64,000 bases of DNA from Mrakia gelida. Lineage: Eukaryota > Basidiomycota > Tremellomycetes > Cystofilobasidiales > Mrakiaceae. The notes beneath the pieces are model-generated. The model did no database searches. It saw only the letters and a program-made list of their open reading frames with translations, and was not told the DNA's origin. Below are positions 49,485 to 63,309 of this stretch, one piece after another. The stretch lies in the NCBI GenBank assembly GCA_024345305.1, contig BRON01000001.1, positions 1,488,001 to 1,552,000 of the forward strand, given 5' to 3'. How positions within the stretch are numbered: the stretch's first letter is position 1; each line of letters opens with the position of its first letter. A program made the translations under genes and the position numbers.

Positions 49485-51907
49485 ATGGCATCTAACTTCG
49501 CCTCCACTTCAACATACATCCACTCCCCACCCGCACCGCACTCGCACTCTTCCCTCCACCTTCAAGGCTCCTCTTCGTCGTCCTATCAACAACCCCCTCC
49601 TCCGTTCTTCTCCTCCTCCGCTCCTTCTTGTGCTCCCTCCCCACCGAAACGCAAGAAGGCGAGCTTACATCACTCCATCGATACTTGGATCCATCGAGAC
49701 GAGGCTATCGCGAGGTGCTTCGGAGAGGATCTTCAGGGGATCGTTCATACCAGACAAGGTCAGCTCAATCGAAGAAGGGAAGGAGGAGGAGACGAGGATG
49801 AAGCTGACGTTGCGTTTGGGTTCGGTTTCTTGCAGGTGGCTCGGATCGATTCTCACTCAAGACGTTCTCTTGCGTGAAGGTTGAGCTCGTAGGGATCTTG
49901 GTCTACAGTACTATAGAAGAGAGGAAAGGGGAGTGGAAGAGGATCTGGGTCCGTGAGTTGAACCGACTCCTCCTCCTTCCCTTCTTGCGAGCTCGCTTCC
50001 TTCAACGAGCCCTTCCCTTCGTCGCCCATGCTCATCCACTCTTTCTCCCCTCGACAGTCGACGATGGATCCTCCCAGCTCATCGAGATCACCGAGAAGCT
50101 CTTCGTTCCTCGGCTGAGCAACTTTGGGAACGACAAGCACAAGAACGAGGTCATGTTCGTTCCTTCGCCACCAAGGTTCAAGAACGGAGAGACCCTCAGG
50201 GTGACGGGGACGCTGAGGTTCGAGTATGGCAGAGTCGTTACCGTTGGGTTGGCTAGGGAGCAGGATCTGGGTGAGTTTTTGAGGAGAGAGGAGTTGGGAT
50301 GGATGGGAAGGGAAGGGAAAGGGAGACGATCGAGCTGACCTTCTCCCCTTCCCCTTCTCCCTACGTTCTCTCAGTCGCCGTCGGTCCAGAAGAAGAAGCT
50401 CGGCACATCCTCGTCGTCAACCGTCTGCACAAGGAGATCTACCCAGACTTCGACAGGGAACTCTACCTCGAATCGGACCTCCTTCCACCTCCAAAGAAGA
50501 AGAATATCGTCGTCGACCTCCCTCCTCCTCGAACTCCCAAACGACTCTCGATCTCAGCAACAGCATCCACCTCTCAACTCACCACTCCTACCAAATCCAA
50601 GTCCTCAGCTTCGCAACCAGGAGGACGACGAGGATCCATCTCGTTCTCCCAACCTCCCTCGTCGCCTCAGTCGTCAGCTTTCACGCTCTCCGACATCTCG
50701 CTCGCGTCCGAGCCTTCGTTCAGTCAGCTGGGACATGCTGCTGAGAGCGGCAGGGTGAGTCTCCACCTTCATCTTCGGTCTGAAGTCGATGTTGGATCTC
50801 AAGCTGACCATAGCCTGTTCCTCGCGTCAGTCTTCCTCCCTCCCCGACCCACTCCTGATCAGCGCCTCCGACGCGTCCGAGGACGGCCTCAAGACCTACC
50901 TCCTCGACTACATGCGAGGCATCGTCGACGATGAGTGGGAAGGAGACAGTTTCGAGGACGGCGGGAAAGTTGGGAAGTGGTTGACCGCTGAAGAACGAAA
51001 TCCTCATCAAGCGCGATCCACCTCGACGTCCTCCTCCTCCACCTCGTCTTCGCCAACCTCCTCACCATGGGACGTCGACTCCGACTCGGACGACGAGAAC
51101 TCCTACCACCCACCCTCCGCTCAACCTCATCCTTCTTCCTCCCGCTTCAACACCTCTCCCGAACCCGAACCCTTCCCACCCTTCTCGGTCGCTCACCTCC
51201 TCCAAGTCCGCTCGCTCGACATCTACGTCAGGAAGGTCATCCAGGGCGAGATCAAGGATCGGATCAACTCCACCTCCTCGTCCACACCGAGCTCGTCCTA
51301 CAACGGAGGAGGAGCGAAGCTGAAACGTATCTCTGGAGTCGTCGCGAAGGAGTTCGGAGGACGCGAGATGCTTGGGATGGGGAAGGCTGAGCAGAGGGCG
51401 GTGTGGAAGAAGAGGTTGAGTGGGAAGGGTGGGGAAGGGAGTGAGTGGAGGAAGGAGAAGAAGCAAGCGCTGATAGAGCAGACGGTGAACGCGTTGGTTA
51501 GGGAGGGAGAGGTGTTCGTCGTCGCCGCTCAACAAACCCAAACCTCGTACAACACTAACGATTCCACACCCAAACCTAAATTCTCTCGTCACCACCACTA
51601 CCCTTCCTCCGAAACAAAACAAACCTCGCTCTACCTCCCCACCTGCCTCTCAACCCTCGGTCCCTTACTCCTCTCCCTCCTTCGCCTCGAACTCGACCGC
51701 CTTCGCTCCTCGAAACCCAGGGTCCCCGGAATTCGAGCGACGCCGAACTGGGTCAAGACGGAGACGCTCGTGAGGAGGTTGCAGAGCACGCAGGAGAGAT
51801 GGTACTTCGTTGGGGAGGCGGTGGTGAGAGGTGTGTTGGAGGCGATGGACGATGATTACTCTTTGGTGGAGGAGACGGCAGGGAAGGGGTGGAGGGTCGT
51901 TGGCTGA
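49485..51907 (+). CDS. STN1: Stn1-like OB-fold telomere protein
   Basis: This is a candidate subunit of the CST (Ctc1/Cdc13-Stn1-Ten1) complex, which protects telomere ends and recruits polymerase alpha. It starts at ATG 49485. After a Ser/Pro-rich tail there is an OB-fold pattern: SIDTWIHRDEAIARCF, FSCVKVELVGILVYST (exon 2, phase 1 join at 49758), then VLDDGSSQLIEI and NGETLRVTGTLRFEYGR (near 50190). YLESDLLPPPKKK follows, then a long Ser-rich linker. The C-terminal half has LLQVRSLDIYVRKVIQGEIK and a helical LIEQTVNALVREGEVFVVA, with a winged-helix-like NWVKTETLVRRLQST near the end. The stop is at 51907. At about 690 residues it is much longer than human STN1, mainly through linker. The OB-fold is well supported; the Stn1 identity is less so. 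Confidence 0.6.
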
Positions 51908-52469
51908 GGCGTAGATGGAGGTGGAGGGGATGTGATGGGGCTGGGGAGGGGAGAGAGGCATGGGGCAGGCGCGAGGAGAGGGAGAGAGGGAAGGGAGGGG
52001 AGAGGGAGACCCGTTCGATCTTGTTTTCAGTTATCTTTCTTTGTCTTCTTTACGATCTTTACGAGCTACTTTACGAGAATGCACATGCTTGCTTCATATT
52101 CAGGGCATCTCGCTCCCAGCAACAACGTCAGCAGAGGACGTCGAGCTCGAGCTTCAGTCGAAAACGCGGTCAGCGTCCGACGCGACGGGTCGCTTTCTTC
52201 CCATCGTTCGTTCGGCGACGCCAACCCCCTACGACGATGTACTACGACTTCAGGACTTGCATTTTAGATCTTAACTATCATCATCGAGGTACGCTCACTT
52301 CCCTCCTTTTCGTGTCGACAGCAGCTGCCTCTCCGACTGACTCGCGTTTCTGCATCTCCGTCCACTCCTCTTCTCCCCCTCCCCCCAGAGGCTCCCCGTC
52401 TCTTCCTCCCCTCCGACACCCTCAACTCCAGCTTTTCCTCCTACTCCCCCAGCCCCTTCCCATCCCATC
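51908..52469 (+). promoter_or_regulatory. bZIP gene upstream region
   Basis: This is a 562-bp tandem gap. The final 140 bases before the bZIP ATG are extremely CT-rich on the coding strand. CTGAC followed by CCCCAG at about 52337-52388 suggests a leader intron. No further gene is seen. Confidence 0.4.
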
Positions 52470-53216
52470 ATGAACCTCGACCCTCGAACCCTCTTCCCTC
52501 CTCCCGCTTCGACCTCGTCGACCTCGACCTCTCGCATCCCCATCTCCAACGTACGAACCCTCCCTCCAGCTACAGCACCGCAGGCCTTTCGACGACACTC
52601 CTCCCCATCTCTTTCTGCCCCTCAGCAGCTTCAGCCGACCTCCCGTCACGCTGGGAACGTCGAGGGCAAGAGCGAAGGAGGATCCGAGGAGGAGTCCGAC
52701 CCCGACGGACTCGCCAGCGGGAGTGCCTCGGAGGAGGAGGTTTCTGGAGAGCGCGGCAGAAGTGGCAGCGGTGCTGAGGGGGTATCGAAGGAGGTGGAGC
52801 TGGCGAGGAAGGAGAGGAGGAAGGCCACGAATCGAGCTAGTGAGTTTGAGCATCGAACAGAGCGGAGGTGAGACGCGTCGACGTCGTACGTTGACGTCGC
52901 GTCGAAAAGACTTCGAGCTGAATGCCTCTCGCCTTTTTTTGGTTCGTTCGTCACTCATACAGGTGCCAAAGCGTTCCGAGCTCGGCGGAAAGTCCAGATC
53001 GAGAAGTCGAAGGTGCTCTTGAAAGAGAGAGGTGAGCTCGCTTGGTTCGACGACCTCTTGCCTGACGCGACGCAACGAAACACGAGCTGACTCGCTCTCA
53101 TCTTCCCTTTCTTTCCGCTCTCTCTCGTTACAGACTTGACCATCTCGCATCTTCGACAAGAAGCGGATTCGTTGCTGAGGGAGAACGCGAGGCTCAGAGC
53201 TCAGCTTTGCGAGTGA
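52470..53216 (+). CDS. Small bZIP transcription factor
   Basis: This is a DNA-binding regulator that would dimerise through a leucine zipper. It starts at ATG 52470 (MNLDPRTLFPPPASTSSTST). The N-terminal two thirds are Ser/Pro-rich and then acidic (SEGGSEEESDPDG). The basic region is KERRKATNRASAKAFRARRK, with the required N-x7-R spacing (NRASAKAFR), and is interrupted by an intron within NRA|SAKAF (about 52841-52962). The zipper follows (VLLKERDLTISHLRQEADSLL and ENARLRAQL) across a second intron, and the stop comes at once at 53216. A GTGAGC overlaps the stop and could be a donor, so a longer isoform is possible. The class is certain. The short length gives no clue to the pathway. Confidence 0.85.
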
Positions 53217-53623
53217 GCGAGAGCGGAGGTCGAGCGAAGGTCGAAGGCGGGGCAGACTTGACATTGTTTACGGAGGTTCTTCTCCTTGGCTGCTCGGGGA
53301 GAGATCAGAAGGTTTTTCGAGAGTATCTGAGAGGCTGTCCTCTATGGTCGCTATCTCTGACCTGAACGACAAACGGAGACAGCAGCGGCGGGAAAGATCA
53401 TTCGATCTTGAAACTTGGCTCGCTCGACGCGTCCGAACCTGAGGGGAAAGAAGCGATAAGAAGGCATCAGCTCGGCGATTCGAGAACGTCGCAGATGACC
53501 AAGGGTGAGGGTAAGCTAGTCATCGACTGACCTGACAAAGCAGCTTCCTCGGTAATCGAAACGGGATACGACTCGACGCTCGTCTTTCCCTCCGCTTCCT
53601 CGACGACCTTCTTCGCGTCTTCC
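53217..53623. other. Convergent 3' intergenic region
   Basis: This is a 407-bp stretch between the converging bZIP and BCS1 genes. A GACGCGTC octamer lies at 53426-53433. On the minus strand an alternative frame (about 53500-53690) encodes an acidic stretch that could be the true end of BCS1 if the last splice differs from my model. Confidence 0.4.
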
Positions 53624-56576
53624 TCAGTTTCCGACTCCGACGAATCTTCTCGAGGTCCTCCATAAGCTTTTTGGTTTCCTTCTTGAATTCCGCTGCGGGG
53701 AGGAAAAGAACGAGGTCTTGATCAGCAAAGCTTCGACGGAACAGAACGCGAGAGAAACGCGTTTCATGCTCACGTCGTCTCTCGCCCGGATCTTCTTCTT
53801 GAGCTCCAACTCTTCAGATTCTCGCTCTGACTGCTCTCGGTTGAGATCTTGTTGCTCGGTGACCCATGCTGTAAATGAAGAGCAGAGCCAGAAACTCGGT
53901 CAGTCCGATTCGGGCGCGTCGCACTTGACCGCGACGAGAACGAGCAAAGAAGCAGGACTGACCAGCTGCTCCGTCGACAGCACCTTGAGGGTTCTCCTTC
54001 CACTTCAGAAGATAGGCTTGAAGTGACGCCGTCGAGCTGTAAGAGCACACGGACAGAGGAAGTCGCGTCGAATCAGTACGCGTGCCTTCGAAGAGAAAAG
54101 GAAACGGCTGGTACTCACAAAGTTTCCTCAGGAATCAAGCTGCCGAACTCCTTCGAAAGCTTCTCGACCAAGTCTCTCCTCTCCTCGGCCCAGGCTCCAT
54201 CGTTGACAGCAGCGGAAGAGGAGCCAGCCTTCTCGCTATTCTCAGCTGGTGTCCTCGTCGCTCGCTCCCGTTCACTAGCGGTCGGCGACATCATCGAAAC
54301 GAAGAACCTCTCAATCTGCTCGGTGCAAGCGAGAGTGAACGAGATCTGAACGTCAAACCGTCCAGGTCGCTTGAGAGCGGGGTCGAGTTGCTCTGGTGAG
54401 GAGAAGAGGAGGAAAAGGTCAGCTTCATTTTTGCGAGCGCGAGCTCGAAACAGCCCATGGACGGACCGATGTGGTTGGTAGTGGCGACAACGACACGTCC
54501 ATCTACAGAGCAGACTCCGTCGAGAGCGTTGAGAAGACCTGAGAGCGTGATGGTGTTGGATCGAGAGCTGGAGGAGTCCGGCTGAAGGAGTGAGGACCGG
54601 GGAGCGACGAAGGCAACGTCTGAAAGAGAGAGCGATCAGCTTCCCGAGCAGGTCAATACGATGGATGGACCTTCTAAAGTCTGAGGGGACTGACCGATAT
54701 CTGAAGAAAAGGGATCCGGAAGACAACGCGAAGGTGAGTTGGACGTCGACTCGTGCGACGACGCGTCTCCCTCTTTCTCGCAAGACTCACCTTCGATCAA
54801 GATCAGGCAGTTCGGAGGCGTCTCAGAAATGACATTGAGAAGTTCCGAGTCGGTCATGCTCTCGTCGGAAAGAGTGAGAAGGTAGATGTTGAGCTTTGAA
54901 AGGAAAAGAAGGACGAGACACGACGCGACGCGATCAACGTTAGTTTCATCGAGAGCTCTCAACAGGATCTGACGTCTCCGACTTCGTGAATTCTACTTAC
55001 AGAGAGCTCGGAAGAGATAGCAGTCACGATGGACGTCTTGCCCGATCCAGGAGATCCGAAGAGGAGGACCCCGCGACGATGAGGGATCCCTCGCTCTTGA
55101 TACCTGCGAAAAGCAAAAGAAAAGGGTGTGAGGTTGGCGAAGGAATCGAATAGATAGCGAGACCTAACGCTCACCATTTCTTGCTCCCCAGGAACTCCTT
55201 GATATCCCTCAACAGCTGCGTCCCGATCCCTCCTGGCAAGATCACGCTGTCGATGCTTTTCTTCTCTCGCGTCACCTTCCTCCTCCAACCTCCTCCGTAC
55301 TGCTCAAAACGATAGACCGAGGTCCCTCGGCTGTCTCTCGTCGCGTAGAAAGATTTGGAAGTGGCGACGAGGTTGTCGAGAGCGGGGAAGGGAGGTAGGG
55401 AGGAGGTCGTCGTTGTCGTCGTCGTGGGAGGAAGGGAGGCGAGGAAGCGGGAGTACAGCGGCTTGAGGGCCGAAAGTAGAGGCGGGACGGGTATGACTCG
55501 TATCTTGAGGCTGTGAGGAGGAGGATAAATACATCAGGTGAGTGAAAAAGCTCGGACGAAGCGCGAAATCGAGGAGCGAGAGTCGCGTTGAACTCACTAG
55601 TCGATCTCCTCTCCGTCTTCCCCTCGATCATCGTCGTTTCGAAAGTCGCGTTGACGAGCTTGACCGTCCTCTTTCACGAGAGAGTAGTTGGCGACCTTGG
55701 ATCTCGAGATGAGGACGAGGTTGCCGTCTTGGAGGAGAAGGGTGTGCGACGGAGGGAAAGGAGTGTACTTGTAGCTGTGCAGTCGAGCCGTGGAAGCTGT
55801 TTGATCAAGCAGAAGGACGTCAGAAGAAAGCCCTTGGACTGAAACTGTCTCCCAGGGAGAACTTGAGCACACCATCTTGATTGAAGCCCTTGTCGTCCTC
55901 CTCGAACGAGTACCTCCCTCTCGCGCTCGGCTGACGCTCTTCAACGTCCGAGTCCTTCACCACCTGAATCTCGATCTGAGTGAGGTAAAAGAGGAGAAGA
56001 AAGCATACGCACACGGTCAGGATCGACGAAGGATCGACGAAGCTGAACGAGCGACGTCTCGCTCAACAACGGTCGATCGCACGTGAAGTCAACGAAGCGA
56101 CGGGAGGAAGAGGCACGAACCTTCCCGCTAGTATGAGCCCTTTGAGGTTGAGAGGTGATGTAGGTAACAATCCAAGAGTAGACAGGAGAGGATGATCTGA
56201 TGTAGGCTGTGAGGAAGAAGGCTTAGAAAGAAACAACGAACGAGGAAGAGGGAGAGGGAGGGACGGGTGTGAGCTCAACGAGCTCTTCCTTCGATTCGCC
56301 ACCACTCAATCACCACCACCCGAAAGCCAGAGCTGAACGAAGGTCAAACTCACCATCGAGAAACCATCTGAAAGGTCCTAGCGCCCAGTCCCTGACCAAG
56401 GAAGAGGTCGACATGAGGAGAGGGACGACGGTGGAGAGGAGAATGCCTATAGACGTCGCTCCTCCCGTTCCTCCCAAAGCGCTGAAGACCGAGCCGAGTC
56501 CGAGAGGGAGAGCGAGGGGTAAGGAAGCGATCACAGGAGAGATTGAGTTCACGATGGTGGAGTTGAGAGGGTCCAT
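53624..56576 (-). CDS. BCS1: Mitochondrial AAA chaperone Bcs1
   Basis: This inner-membrane AAA ATPase translocates the folded Rieske iron-sulphur protein during complex III assembly. It starts at ATG 56576. The N-terminus has a Gly/Leu-rich hydrophobic region and one membrane segment ([19 protein letters not shown]). The BCS1_N domain follows: [15 protein letters not shown], then [11 protein letters not shown], and [15 protein letters not shown]. The AAA domain starts near 55080: [18 protein letters not shown] (Walker A), NCLILIEDVA (Walker B), [29 protein letters not shown] (arginine-finger region). Beyond it lies a Glu/Lys/Arg-rich coiled-coil-like tail ([17 protein letters not shown]). The exact 3' end is uncertain: phase-0 splicing gives the stop at 53624. 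About ten introns are present. Confidence 0.92.
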
Positions 56577-56938
56577 CGCGAGAAAAGAGGGAAGGGAGTG
56601 CGAGCGGTCGATGCGGTTCGAGGTCAAGACCTTCCTCCTTTCCTTTCCGTTTCCGCATCCACTCGCGCGCCCTGGTCGAAGAGTCAGTTCTAACCGCCCT
56701 TTCCGTTCTGAGAGCGAAGGAATGACTCACGCTTACGAGAGATCAATCAGGAGAAGTCGGCGGAGCTGCCGGACACAACACCGCTTCACGTCGCGTCTCC
56801 TCACGAACTGTCAACAACAAACCGCGTTTTCACAGGCGATCAGTCTCGACGAGATGCAGAGTGATGATATATAGCCAAACCAAAATAGAAACAGAGAAGA
56901 TCTAACAGTCCAAGTCCCTCCCAACGAACCTCGTCCTT
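56577..56938. promoter_or_regulatory. BCS1 upstream region
   Basis: This is a 362-bp gap between minus-strand BCS1 and the stop of ERG3-B. It holds the BCS1 promoter and leader and the ERG3-B 3' end. An in-frame ATG 17 codons upstream of the BCS1 start (56627) is possible but not preferred. Confidence 0.4.
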
Positions 56939-58528
56939 CTATTTATCCTTCGACTTGAACTTGGCCTGCATGATCCTGTTGACCTCGACCATAGGGTCGT
57001 GCTCGGCAGCGGGTTGCATGTAGCTGCTCCCGAGTCGATCGGAGAAGGTGAAGTACTGGAGGAAGGGGAAGGCGGAGGGACGAAAAACGAGACGCGTCGA
57101 GAGGTCAGCGAGCGAGATCGAACGAACGCAGGAGGCGAGAAGACGAGGGAGATATCTGCAGAGAGAGAGGGACGAGGAGGGAGCTGAGAGGAGGGACTTA
57201 CCTGTCCGTAGTTGACGGTGAAGTACAGGTGATGGAGGGTGTGGTGAGCTGGACCGTTGATGATCTTCTCGAATCGACTTCCGGTGACCATGTCGGAGTC
57301 GTGGATCTGAGAGAGGACGTAGAGTTGGAGAGAGGAGGGGAGAGTCAGCCCACGCCGAGCGAGGAAGGAGGGGATCGAGAGGAGGCGGAGGGAAAGGGGT
57401 TGAGAGTAAAACGCGACGTGTCGACAGGGAGGGAGAAGGAAATGGACGAACGAAGATACTCCAAGCGTTGACGGCTGGAGAAAAGAAAATAAGAAGAGTA
57501 GGTCAGCCCCAGGACTCGCTACGGTTCAAGAAAGCCAGTAAGATCTTGAAGCGAACGGACCAGTGAAGAGGCAGAGGTAGATGGTCTTGTGCAGAGGGAA
57601 GAGCGTAGGGAAGAGATGGTAAGGGACCGATTGAGCGTATCCTTCGAGGGGCTTGAACGCGTGAGAGGCGAAAGGGGTGGGGACTGAGTAGCGGAAAGAA
57701 AGGAGCGTGAGCTCGTCGTCAGCAAAGCAAATCAAAGACTCGACGCGAGACGCGAAGGGATTGAGAGAATGAGAGGAAGCGACGACGACTCACTGATCCA
57801 CTTGTGATGAAGCTTGTGCACGTATTTGTAGATCTTGGGGTGATGTTCGAGCCTGTGGATCCAGTAGATTCCCGTATCCGTGAAGAGGAGGAACGCAGGG
57901 ATCGAGAAGATCGCGTACCCCCATCCGTAATCGCTGATGTTTTCGTAGAACATGCCTGTGGGGAGAAGGGGGTTTGGAAGAGAAGAAGAACAGGAGGGAG
58001 TCAGCTAAGTTCGCCGACGACACTCCTCCCAGCTCGCGACGAAGACGACTAACCTCGACCTCGCACCTCCGCGAGGAACCAAGGGAGAGTCATGAGAGTC
58101 ATCCAAGGGAACCCGATCATCGACGTCCTGATCTCCATCCCAACCTGTCCCTTGATGAACCTCGGATGCTTCATCATGTCGTGGTTGAAGAGGAAGAAGT
58201 ACGACATCGACGCGAGGGCGAAGTACATGCTGAAGATTCCGACGAGGGTGAGGAAGTAGAGGGAGATGGCTTGACGGAGGATGTAGTCCCTAGGCCATGC
58301 TGAGACGAGGGAGGTGACGGTGGAAGCGTCGATGGGAGGGTGGGGGATGTTCTTGTAGAAAGTCGTCGCGAGGGAGGAGAGGACCGAGGTGACGTTGGAG
58401 GAGGAGGAGAGGACGGAAGTTGTTGAGTCCGTGAGGAGGGTGGTTGGGAGGAAGTCCGCTGCTGGGAGGAGAGAGGCGTAGAGCCCATTGAGGTAGTGCT
58501 CGTCGGCGAAGTCGAGGATGTAGTCCAT
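56939..58528 (-). CDS. ERG3: C-5 sterol desaturase, copy B
   Basis: This has the same di-iron ER desaturase function as copy A at 44842-46325 and lies in opposite orientation about 11 kb away. It starts at ATG 58528 ([20 protein letters not shown]). The histidine boxes are HRLEHH (near 57860), HKLHHKW (near 57815) and HHTLHH (near 57240). The stop after FKSKDK is at 56939. The first two exons are 58054-58528 and 57794-57955, separated by intron 57956-58053, where copy A has one continuous exon. The following intron positions match copy A, including the tiny exon encoding NAWSIF. N- and C-terminal residues have diverged most. It may be a specialised isoenzyme or a redundant copy; both appear intact. 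Confidence 0.95.
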
Positions 58529-59562
58529 GATGGGCTGATCTGGAGGGAGAACGTGTCGAACGGAGGAGGGGGTCGAAAGTCAGCTCTCGTTCGAACGATG
58601 AGTGTCTGCTCCTCCTCCTGCTAGATCCGACTCACAAGATAGCTGCTGATGTTGTTTCTACGAGCTGCTGGAAGAGTGAGTCCGAGGTTGGAGAGACGAC
58701 CTGTAAGAACGAGCGAGTAAAGGATGGGTGAGGAGGTCAGAACGAGCGAGCTCAACGCGAGCTCGAAACCAACTCTCCTCCGCGTCGAGACTCACGAGAA
58801 ACGAGCGAGGCGAGTCCTGAGTTTCGTCTGGTGAGATCCGGGGTAGGTCGAATACAAAGACGAGGGATGCAGTTGGAGGTCAGGAAGCGAAGGAACGAGT
58901 CGAGGTCGTCGGTGATCGTGAGTGGGCTCACTCTTTCCTTCCTCTCGTTCCCCTTCTGAGCTCTTCCGTCGACTTCCAAGAACGGAGGACCTGTCCGTTT
59001 GTGCTCGTCCCGAACGAGTTCTGATAGTCTATCTCCGATAACAAGGTTCAAAGCAACGTGGGCGCGGAGGCCGAGGTCAGCGAGCGCAAAGGGGAAGGAA
59101 AGGTGGTTCGACGAGGGAAAGGTCAACTCACAAAACAGACGCGTCGTCGTCCTCCCCTTCCTCTCACTCTTTCGCCCGTGAAGGCCATCGAAGAAGAAAT
59201 CGCCATCATATCGTGCGTGCGAGAAAAAGGTGCTAGGTATGAGAGTGTGAGGAAGCTATAACCCAAGAAGTTCGTGAGATGGGAAGGAAGGTCGAGAAAA
59301 GATGCAAAGGAGGATTGAGACGCGTGGTCGAAAACGAGGTCGAGCTACAAAAGTACAGCAAAGGGTTGAGAGAGAGTGAACGAGAATAGAAGGAGTGGTC
59401 TAGCCATCTGAGAGTATAGTGCTGGTGGGGGTATGGGGGGTCAGGATGCGACGAGCCATAGCGAGAAGATGTTGAGGGAGCCGAGCGAAGCGAAACGAAA
59501 CGAAATGCGAAGGAAGAGAAACGAGAAGCAAGCAAAGCAACGAAGGAATAGAAAAGGTACGT
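58529..59562. promoter_or_regulatory. ERG3-B upstream region with leader intron
   Basis: A 5'-UTR intron of ERG3-B is readable at 58540-58635 on the minus strand (GTGAGT donor, AGCTGAC branch, CCTCCAG acceptor), eleven bases before the ATG. Further upstream there are more CTGAC and AG signals and a GACGCGTC octamer at 59138-59145, so additional leader introns are likely. The rest is the MAPK 3' flank. No extra gene is seen. Confidence 0.5.
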
Positions 59563-62138
<2,576 letters not shown>

Positions 62139-63309
62139 CTAGAGAGAGTGAGAGAGGGTTGAGAGTTGAGAGGTGGTGGGGGATTGGAGAGCCTCTTGAG
62201 GGCTTGAGAGATGGAAGGGGAGGGAGAGGGAAGGGAGAGCTAAGGGAGGGAAGGAAGGGAGGGGGAGGGAGGGAACGGACGTCAGCTTGCGGTTTCCCTC
62301 TGCTCCTCCTCTTCCCTCGTTCGAGACTCGATGGGATCAGCACTCACAGAGAAGGTGATGTAGAGGGAGAAGGATTTGACTCGAAGGAGAGGTCGATGGG
62401 TTGGTTGGTTGTAGTTGGAGACGAACTTCCCTTTCAAGGAGGGGAGGAGGAGGGAAGTCCAAGGAGAGGAGGGAAAGCGAGGGGCAACTGTGCGGACTCG
62501 ATCCCGACCCCTGTCTTCTCGTTGTTCTGACAGCCCTCGTTGCTTCTTCTTGGTCCGAGAGCAGATTTTGTCTCCTCGGAATTGTGTCCATCGGTTCGGT
62601 GGTAGACTTGAACCTGGAACTCCTCCCACAAACAGGAAGGTCGGTGTGAACTTGACCTTCGCCTCGCTTGCTCTCTTGAAACCGATCACCCTCGAGATCG
62701 TTTGCCTGCTAAAAGATTCTTCTTCGACGTTCTCTGGCTCTCAAGATCTCATCCTCCCAGCTTGAGCTCCTGATGATCAAGAGAGGATGCTCTGAAAATG
62801 AAAGAGTAGAAGTTTCGCCGCCTTCGAGGGTCGCTCGAGTCCTCGATCACGCGTCTCGCCTCTCTCGCGCGTCTTCTCTCTCGCAGAGCTCTCGAAGTGC
62901 GAGAAACGTAGAGATTGACCGTCTCGAGCCCAAGATCGCTACTGAGCGAGTCAAGGAAGTCACTCTACACGCCTGTTTTCCATTCGAGTCGCATGGAGTC
63001 CATGAGGAAAGGCATTCATCCTGGATACGTCAATCGTCGTATCAACGAAACAAATCGAAGGGCAGAGGGCAAGATATCGTGGCAAAGGTAATCAGAGAAA
63101 TAGAGAAGGAGAAGGAGAACCGTTAGAGAACCAAGAAGAGTCGAGAAAGAGAGAAAAGAACGACAGAAAACAAGAAGCGACGCGCGAAGAGAAGAGCAAG
63201 AAGAGGAGGGTAAGATCAAAGACTTCCGAGCAAGAGAGCCACACTGCATTTTAAAGCAGCATGAACTGACGCTCGAACAAAGTCCTCGACCAGCTCTGCC
63301 TTTTCTTGA
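62139..63309. promoter_or_regulatory. MAPK upstream region with leader intron
   Basis: A 5'-UTR intron is readable at 62240-62347 on the minus strand (GTGAGT donor, GCTGACG branch, CCTTAG acceptor). The first half of the region is very purine-rich on the plus strand, that is pyrimidine-rich on the coding strand. The remainder up to the MFS stop shows no supported gene. Confidence 0.5.
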
